From Pseudomonas peli (GTDB taxonomy: Bacteria > Pseudomonadota > Gammaproteobacteria > Pseudomonadales > Pseudomonadaceae), in NCBI RefSeq assembly GCF_900099645.1, contig NZ_FMTL01000001.1, positions 124,001 to 188,000 of the forward strand: a stretch of DNA of 64,000 nucleotides, read 5' to 3'. Below are positions 58,710-64,000 of this stretch, one piece after another (the stretch's first letter is position 1; the number at the start of each line of letters is the position of its first letter). A model generated the notes under the pieces. That model ran no database searches and was not told the DNA's origin. It worked only from the letters and a program-made list of their open reading frames with translations. The translations under genes were made by a program, and so were the position numbers.

Positions 58710-60935
58710 TCATTTTTCCCGCCAAAAACGTGCTCGATAGCGCAAACCCTGCGCAGGCTCGAATGCACCTAAACGAATCCTTACCGCGCCTTGCTCGACG
58801 GTGTCGTACAGCCGCGCCTCCAACGTCCGGTAACGCTCAATAACTTCGGCATGCGGATGGCCAAAGGCATTGTGCGCACCACGGGAAATCAGCGCAGCTG
58901 TGGGTCTGACCTTTTCCAGAAAAGCCACCGAAGATGAACTGCGACTGCCATGGTGCGGCGCCAGCAACCACTCTGCCGGCATAACCAGACCGCTATTGAG
59001 CAATGCCCGCTCGGCCTGGCTATCGATGTCACCGGTCAGCCACAGCCGCTCGCCATTGGCCTCAATGCGCAGCACGCAGGACGCTTGATTGCCATCGCTC
59101 GCACCATCCCAGCGCCAGGTACTGAACTGCACGCCATCCCACTGCCAGTGCTGATCACTGGCGCAAGCTTGGGCCTGTAGTGAAGGCGCGAGCTTATCTG
59201 CTTCTCCACTGAGCACCTGCCTGACCGGCAGACCGCGCTGGATCGCTGCGGCGCCACCGGCGTGATCGTTATCGGCATGGCTGATCAGCAGCAGATCCAG
59301 GGCTCGGACATCCAGCGCCCGCAGAGAAGGCAGTACGACGCGCTCACCAGTATCGAACTCGCCAAAGCGCGGTCCGGCGTCATACAGCAGGTCATGCGAC
59401 TGGGTGCGCACCAGCACCGCCAGACCCTGACCGACATCCAGCATCCACACCTCGGCCCGCCCGTATTCCGGACGCTGCTGCGGGCTGAACAACAAGGGCA
59501 GCAGCAGTAAGGCACCCAAGCTGCGCATTGGAAAAGCGGCTGGCAGCAGCAAAACCAACGCGCCCAGCGCCACCATCAGCCAGGCCCAGAATGGCAAGGC
59601 ACTAGGCAACCAGGCCGGCAGCCAAAGGGCCAATTGCGTCAATAACTCGAACAACAGATCCAGCACACCGCCTGCTATCCAGAGCAACGTAGCGCCGACG
59701 CCAGGTAAAGGCAGCAACAGCGTACCGAGCAATGCCAATGGCACCACCAGAAACCCAACGATAGGGACAGCCACCAGATTGGCCAAGGGGCCACTGGCAC
59801 TCACCGGCAAACCAAGGGCAAGCAGCAGCGGCAACAAGCCGATAGCCATGGCCCATTGCGCGCGCAGGAGGGTGCTCCACCAAGGCCAGGCACCGAGCCG
59901 ACCGCTGAAGATCAGGATCAGCAGCATGACTGCGCCAAAGGACAACCAGAACCCTGGTTGCAAACTGGCCAACGGCTCACCCAGCAACACTGCAAGTAAT
60001 GTCACCAACACGGGCAACCACACACCCAGATGGCGAAAGCGCCAGCGCCAGAGCAGCACCAGGCAGATCATCACGCAAGCGCGCTGTACTGGCACTTCAA
60101 ACCCTGCCAATAGGCCGTACGCCAACGCACCAAGAAAAGCCAACAGACAAGCACTCGGCAGCCAGGGCCAACTGAGCGGCCAAAGTCCTAGGCGCGCCAA
60201 ACTGGCAACCAAGCCATATAAAAGCGCCGCCAACAGACCAATATGCTGACCGGAGATCACCATCAGGTGCACCGTGCCGGTGTTCTGCAATACCTGCCAA
60301 TCTGCTGTTGAAAGCCCCGAATCATCGCCCAACACCAGGGCTGCCAACGTGCCTTCGCGACCATGTGCGGGCGTTGCCAAGAGCTGCTGACGCAAGCGGT
60401 CGCGCCAGGCCCCTGTTCCACTGGCAGGAGCAATCAGCTCGCCACTTTTAACCGTACCCGTGGCGCCGATACGTTGTGCCAGCAGCCAGGCTTCGTAATC
60501 GAATGCCTGAGGGTTGACCAGACCATGAGGGCGCTTGAGGCGTACGGCTAAACGCCAGGTTTCACCGGCGCGCACTGCCGGCCCGCCATACCAGGCCAGA
60601 CGCAAACGTGCGGGCAATCTGTCACGCCGTGAAACCACCTGTTCCAGCTGAAAGCGCACCACGCCTTCGCCCACCTCGGGCAGGCCAACCACCTGCCCTT
60701 GCAACCACAAGGTACGCGAATCCAACTGCTGCGCCAGGCGATCATCCAACGCCCACTGCGCCGATACGCACGCCCAAGTGAAGCCAAATAGAAACAAGGC
60801 AATGGGATAGCTGCGAAATGGCAACAGCATCAAGCCCGCGACCGGCAGAACAGCCAGCAGCCATAAGGGCGGCAAAGCTGGAAGGAAGCGCAGCACCAGC
60901 AGCCCGGCCACCAGCGCGAAAATCCCTGTGCGCAT
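58710..60935 (-). CDS. comEC: DNA internalization-related competence protein ComEC/Rec2
   Basis: About 742 residues from ATG 60935 (GGAG 7 nt upstream). An N-terminal DUF4131 region with membrane segments, a central Competence domain (VLGDDSGL, HLMVISGQHIGLLAALLYGL, GLLAGFEVPVQRA) and a C-terminal metallo-beta-lactamase-like domain (DVGQGLAVLVRT, LLISHADNDHAGG, LLAPHHGSRSSSS). Forms the inner-membrane channel for DNA uptake. Confidence 0.94.
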   Translation of the reverse strand: MRTGIFALVAGLLVLRFLPALPPLWLLAVLPVAGLMLLPFRSYPIALFLFGFTWACVSAQWALDDRLAQQLDSRTLWLQGQVVGLPEVGEGVVRFQLEQVVSRRDRLPARLRLAWYGGPAVRAGETWRLAVRLKRPHGLVNPQAFDYEAWLLAQRIGATGTVKSGELIAPASGTGAWRDRLRQQLLATPAHGREGTLAALVLGDDSGLSTADWQVLQNTGTVHLMVISGQHIGLLAALLYGLVASLARLGLWPLSWPWLPSACLLAFLGALAYGLLAGFEVPVQRACVMICLVLLWRWRFRHLGVWLPVLVTLLAVLLGEPLASLQPGFWLSFGAVMLLILIFSGRLGAWPWWSTLLRAQWAMAIGLLPLLLALGLPVSASGPLANLVAVPIVGFLVVPLALLGTLLLPLPGVGATLLWIAGGVLDLLFELLTQLALWLPAWLPSALPFWAWLMVALGALVLLLPAAFPMRSLGALLLLPLLFSPQQRPEYGRAEVWMLDVGQGLAVLVRTQSHDLLYDAGPRFGEFDTGERVVLPSLRALDVRALDLLLISHADNDHAGGAAAIQRGLPVRQVLSGEADKLAPSLQAQACASDQHWQWDGVQFSTWRWDGASDGNQASCVLRIEANGERLWLTGDIDSQAERALLNSGLVMPAEWLLAPHHGSRSSSSVAFLEKVRPTAALISRGAHNAFGHPHAEVIERYRTLEARLYDTVEQGAVRIRLGAFEPAQGLRYRARFWREK

Positions 60936-61069
60936 AGACTCGCTCCGTGAGTCGAATACAGCATTTAACCTATCGATCAGCTTTTGCTTATTTGCTGTCA
61001 CAAAGTGTGAAAACAGACTGCCATCAAAGGGTGCATAATGTCGGCGCTTTTACCCGCCAGAGAGCCTTC

Positions 61070-61603
61070 ATGCCGCGTCGTTTATTCAAGCGCTACATGC
61101 CCCACCCAGACCGTATCAAGGGCAATAAATCCCTGCGCTTTCTGGGCAGCCTGATCCACGACCCCAACCTCTGGCACCTCAACCGCCATTCTGTTTCACG
61201 CGCCATGGCCATCGGCCTGTTCTGGGCGATGATCCCCATGCCCATGCAAATGGCCGCTGCCGCCGCCGTGGCGATTCCAGCCCGGGGTAACCTGCCGATT
61301 TCGATTGGCCTGGTCTGGCTGACCAACCCGATCACCATGCCGCCGGTGTTCTACTGCAGCTACAAGTTTGGCGCCTGGCTGATGAACACGCCTACCCTGC
61401 AAATGCCTGATCACATCACACTCAGTTGGGTCGGTCATGTTCTGCAAACCCACTGGCAGCCGCTCTATCTGGGCTCGTTAGTACTCGGCCTGCTGTTCGC
61501 CCTGATCGGCTACTTCGCCACCAACGCTTACTGGCGCTGGTGGGTGCGACATAACTGGCGCAAACGCCAGGAAAAACGTCGGCAGCAAGACGTGCAGCAC
61601 TGA
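61070..61603 (+). CDS. DUF2062-family membrane protein
   Basis: 177 residues from ATG 61070; a longer start at 60947 is not supported. The DUF2062 pattern is clear: HSVSRAMAIGLFWAMIPMPMQM and NLPISIGLVWLTNPITMPPVF, with two to three membrane segments and a basic tail. Function unknown. It is divergent from comEC by 134 bp. Confidence 0.92.
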   Translation: MPRRLFKRYMPHPDRIKGNKSLRFLGSLIHDPNLWHLNRHSVSRAMAIGLFWAMIPMPMQMAAAAAVAIPARGNLPISIGLVWLTNPITMPPVFYCSYKFGAWLMNTPTLQMPDHITLSWVGHVLQTHWQPLYLGSLVLGLLFALIGYFATNAYWRWWVRHNWRKRQEKRRQQDVQH

Positions 61604-61606
61604 TGT

Positions 61607-61637
61607 AAAAAAGCCGTTACTGAGTAACGGCTTTTTT
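61607..61637. terminator. Bidirectional intrinsic terminator
   Basis: The 14-bp stem AAAAAAGCCGTTAC / GTAACGGCTTTTTT with a TGA loop lies between the converging DUF2062 and lolE genes and can end both transcripts. Confidence 0.93.
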
Positions 61638-61654
61638 GTTTCTGCCAGCGTAGC

Positions 61655-62899
61655 TTATTCGTAACGCAACGCCTCAGCAGGTTGAATGCGCGATGCTCGC
61701 CAAGAGGGGTAAACGGTAGCCAGAAAGCTCAGGCTGAACGCTGCACCGCAGATCAACAGCACATCAGACAGCAGCAACTCAGACGGCAGGTTGCTGATGA
61801 AATACACATCCGAGCTCATCACCTGCTGGCCGCTCAAGCGCTCGATCCAGCCCACCAACTGGCTGACATTCAGCGCCGCGAGAATCCCCAGCACCGCGCC
61901 AATCACAGTACCGATCACGCCGATCACCGTACCTTGCACCATAAAGATGCCCATGATCTGAGCCGGTGTCGCGCCCAAGGTGCGCAGAATGGCGATATCC
62001 GCGCCCTTGTCTGCCACCACCATGATCAACGTCGCAATGATATTGAAGGCCGCCACTGCAACGATCAGCAGCAGCAACAGGCCGATCATGGTCTTCTCCA
62101 TCTTCATTGCACTGAACAGGCTGCCCTGGGTCAGGGTCCAGTCTGCGGAGCTGTAACCCGCGCCCAGCTTTCCGACAATCTGCGCGGCGACTTGTGGCGC
62201 CTGGTACAGGTCTTTCAGCTTCAGGCGCACGCTCTGCACCTGACCCGGCTGCATGCGCTGGATATGCGCTGCATCGGCGACATGGATCAACGCCAGCGAG
62301 CTGTCCAGCTCGGCGCCCACCTTGAAGATGCCGACCACGTTAAGGCGCTGCATACGCGGGCTGATACCGCCCGGCACAGTGCTTAGCTCCGGCACGATCA
62401 GCGCCAGCTTGTCGCCCACCCGCAGCTGAAAGCGCCGTGCGGTAATCTCACCCAGCACCACGCCAAACTCACCCTCACGCAGGTCGCTCAGGCGGCCTTG
62501 CTGCATATGCTTGTCGATGATCGACACTTGCGGTTCCAGCGCCGGATCGATGCCGTGCAACTGCACCGGCTGCATCGCCCCGCGCACCGAAAGCATGCCT
62601 TCCAGCTCGGCAAACGGCACTGCCGCGACTACTTGCGGATTGTTCTTCGCGGCTGCAGCGACCTGCTGCCAGTTATCCAGCGGCTGCGTTCCGGCGATGC
62701 TGGCGTGCGGCACCATACCGAGGATGCGCGTGCTCATTTCCTTCTGAAAACCGTTCATCACCGACAGCACCACGATCATGGCCAACACACCCAAGGCCAG
62801 GCCGATCATCGAAGTCATCGAGATAAAGGAAATAAAGTGATTGCGCCGCTTGGCCCCGGTATAGCGGATACCGATAAAGATACTCAGCGGACGAAACAT
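61655..62899 (-). CDS. lolE: Lipoprotein-releasing ABC transporter membrane subunit (LolE/LolC family)
   Basis: 414 residues. One N-terminal membrane segment (MIGLALGVLAMIVVLSVMNGF), a large periplasmic domain, and three C-terminal segments (GLLLLLIVAVAAFNIIATLIMVV and others) match the LolC/E topology. With LolD it extracts lipoproteins from the inner membrane and hands them to LolA. It is paralogous to the partial gene at the right edge; LolE versus LolC is assigned by order only. Confidence 0.9.
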   Translation of the reverse strand: MFRPLSIFIGIRYTGAKRRNHFISFISMTSMIGLALGVLAMIVVLSVMNGFQKEMSTRILGMVPHASIAGTQPLDNWQQVAAAAKNNPQVVAAVPFAELEGMLSVRGAMQPVQLHGIDPALEPQVSIIDKHMQQGRLSDLREGEFGVVLGEITARRFQLRVGDKLALIVPELSTVPGGISPRMQRLNVVGIFKVGAELDSSLALIHVADAAHIQRMQPGQVQSVRLKLKDLYQAPQVAAQIVGKLGAGYSSADWTLTQGSLFSAMKMEKTMIGLLLLLIVAVAAFNIIATLIMVVADKGADIAILRTLGATPAQIMGIFMVQGTVIGVIGTVIGAVLGILAALNVSQLVGWIERLSGQQVMSSDVYFISNLPSELLLSDVLLICGAAFSLSFLATVYPSWRASRIQPAEALRYE

Positions 62900-63612
62900 C
62901 AGGCGGCCACCAGCTTGCCGTCTTCCAGACGCAGAATGCGGTCCATCTGCTGGGCCAGCGCCATGTCGTGTGTCACCACCAAAAAGGCGGTCTGCGACGA
63001 GCTGCTCAGCTCCTTCATCAGGTCCTGAATGCCTTGCGCAGTGTGATGATCGAGGTTGCCGGTGGGCTCATCGAGCAGTACCAGACCCGGCTGATTGACC
63101 AGCGCGCGGGCGATGGCCACACGCTGACGCTCGCCACCGGAAAGCTCAGACGGCTTGTGCGCCAGGCGATGACCAAGGCCAACCCGTTCCAACAGCGCGG
63201 TGGCACGCTGGCGCGCTTCGCTGATCGACGTGCGGCCAATCAGCAGAGGCATGCACACGTTTTCCAGCGCGGTAAATTCCGGCAGCAGGTGGTGGAACTG
63301 GTAAACGAAACCCAGGGCGCGGTTACGCAGCAGGCCGCGCTGCTTTTCATTCAGCGCCGACAACTCCTCGCCCGCCAGCCAGACGCTGCCAGTGCTCGGC
63401 GTATCCAGGCCACCTAGCATATTCAGCAAGGTGCTCTTGCCCGAGCCGGAGCTGCCGACAATCGCCACGCGCTCGCCGGGGTGCAGTTCCAGCTGCAAAT
63501 CATGCAGCACCACCACTGATTGCGGGCCCTCGTCGTAGCTTTTACCGAGGTTGCGACAACTCAACACTGCACGATCTTGCATAACCGAATCACTCATAAC
63601 CTGATCATTCAT
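62899..63612 (-). CDS. lolD: Lipoprotein-releasing system ATP-binding protein LolD
   Basis: 237 residues from ATG 63612 (GGAGG 9 nt upstream); in-frame ATGs at 63597 and 63582 have weaker sites. Walker [11 protein letters not shown]-loop, signature [16 protein letters not shown] and Walker [13 protein letters not shown] are complete. Powers LolCE. Overlaps the upstream lolC-type gene by 8 bp and lolE by 1 bp. Confidence 0.95.
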   Translation of the reverse strand: MNDQVMSDSVMQDRAVLSCRNLGKSYDEGPQSVVVLHDLQLELHPGERVAIVGSSGSGKSTLLNMLGGLDTPSTGSVWLAGEELSALNEKQRGLLRNRALGFVYQFHHLLPEFTALENVCMPLLIGRTSISEARQRATALLERVGLGHRLAHKPSELSGGERQRVAIARALVNQPGLVLLDEPTGNLDHHTAQGIQDLMKELSSSSQTAFLVVTHDMALAQQMDRILRLEDGKLVAA

Positions 63613-64000
63613 AACGTAGCGCCTCCGCAGGCTGGGTACGCGCTGCGCGCCAGGCCGGATACAGGGTGGCGAAGAAACTTAGAATCAACGCCGCGCCACA
63701 GACCAGCAGCACATCCGCCAGCATCAGCTGCGAGGGCAGGTAGTCAATGAAATACACATCGGCATTGAGAAACTTGATCCCCAACAACCCTTCCAACGCA
63801 GCAATCGCACTGCTGATATTCAAAGCCGCTAGGCAGCCCAGCACCGCGCCAATCGCCGTGCCGAATACGCCGATCACCGTGCCCTGGACCATAAAGATCG
63901 CCATGATCTGCCGTGGCGTCGCGCCCAGGGTACGCAGAATAGCGATATCGCCCTTCTTGTCGGTAACCACCATGACCAGGGTGGAAATGATGTTGAACGC
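63605..64000 (-). CDS. lolC: Lipoprotein-releasing ABC transporter membrane subunit (LolC/LolE family), 3' part
   Basis: Partial: the frame is open to the right edge, so only about 131 C-terminal residues are seen. They hold three membrane segments and the conserved [31 protein letters not shown] loop region, ending in [12 protein letters not shown] as in the lolE-type gene downstream. The order lolC-lolD-lolE is usual in Pseudomonas. Confidence 0.88.
   Translation of the reverse strand, partial: AFNIISTLVMVVTDKKGDIAILRTLGATPRQIMAIFMVQGTVIGVFGTAIGAVLGCLAALNISSAIAALEGLLGIKFLNADVYFIDYLPSQLMLADVLLVCGAALILSFFATLYPAWRAARTQPAEALRYE

Noticed and set aside
63582-63612. Alternative lolD starts at 63597 and 63582
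   Set aside because: The ATG at 63612 has GGAGG at a better distance and overlaps the preceding gene, as is usual in this operon.

Overview
The window is a piece of a Pseudomonas chromosome (gamma-proteobacteria). High GC, GTG starts and tightly overlapped operons fit this. From memory, the gene order follows two P. aeruginosa blocks: roughly PA2881-PA2897 (a two-component pair, the atu acyclic-terpene cluster, sbrI/sbrR, a MocR regulator) and PA2951-PA2988 (etfA through lolC). No species can be named. No tRNA, rRNA, IS element, prophage or CRISPR array was seen.

Region 1 (1-6.5 kb): the 3' part of a class II DAHP synthase; a cytoplasmic CBS-domain histidine kinase overlapped with a two-receiver response regulator; a small DUF2897 membrane protein; a CPBP membrane protease; and two tandem paralogous orphan family-3 solute-binding proteins.

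Region 2 (5.9-19.2 kb): the citronellol/geraniol catabolic cluster. AtuR faces the operon atuABCDEFG across two mirror-image palindromes. AtuC and AtuF form the biotin-dependent geranyl-CoA carboxylase, AtuD is the acyl-CoA dehydrogenase, AtuE the hydratase, and AtuB and AtuG are short-chain dehydrogenases. The activating acyl-CoA synthetase gene atuH is cut off from atuG by two oppositely oriented genes, a solute-binding protein and a VOC protein.

Region 3 (19.2-27.8 kb): a leftward set of MocR/GntR-aminotransferase regulator, VWA lipoprotein, ECF sigma factor (SbrI-like), anti-sigma factor (SbrR-like) and a Lys/Pro/Ala-rich lipoprotein. An ECF-type promoter sits before the VWA gene, and three copies of a 13-bp motif lie upstream of the MocR gene. 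Next come an OmpA/DUF4398 lipoprotein pair, a fourth orphan solute-binding protein and an alpha/beta hydrolase.

Region 4 (27.8-36.9 kb): etfBA and divergent ETF-quinone oxidoreductase, which carry electrons from acyl-CoA dehydrogenases such as AtuD to the quinone pool. A PsrA-type box lies between them. Then DUF1285, DUF4823, a radical SAM protein, moaA, a TetR regulator, a class V aminotransferase-fold protein and an sRNA locus matching rgsA.

Region 5 (36.9-64 kb): conserved housekeeping genes. These are tatD-pilZ-holB-tmk-mltG-pabC-fabF-acpP-fabG-fabD-plsX-rpmF-yceD (fatty acid synthesis, DNA replication, cell wall), maf, sppA-gph-rluC, rne with a ~0.5-kb leader, murB-ptpA-kdsB-trm112-lpxK-exbD-exbB (envelope), comEC, a DUF2062 protein, and lolE-lolD-lolC (lipoprotein sorting), cut by the right edge.
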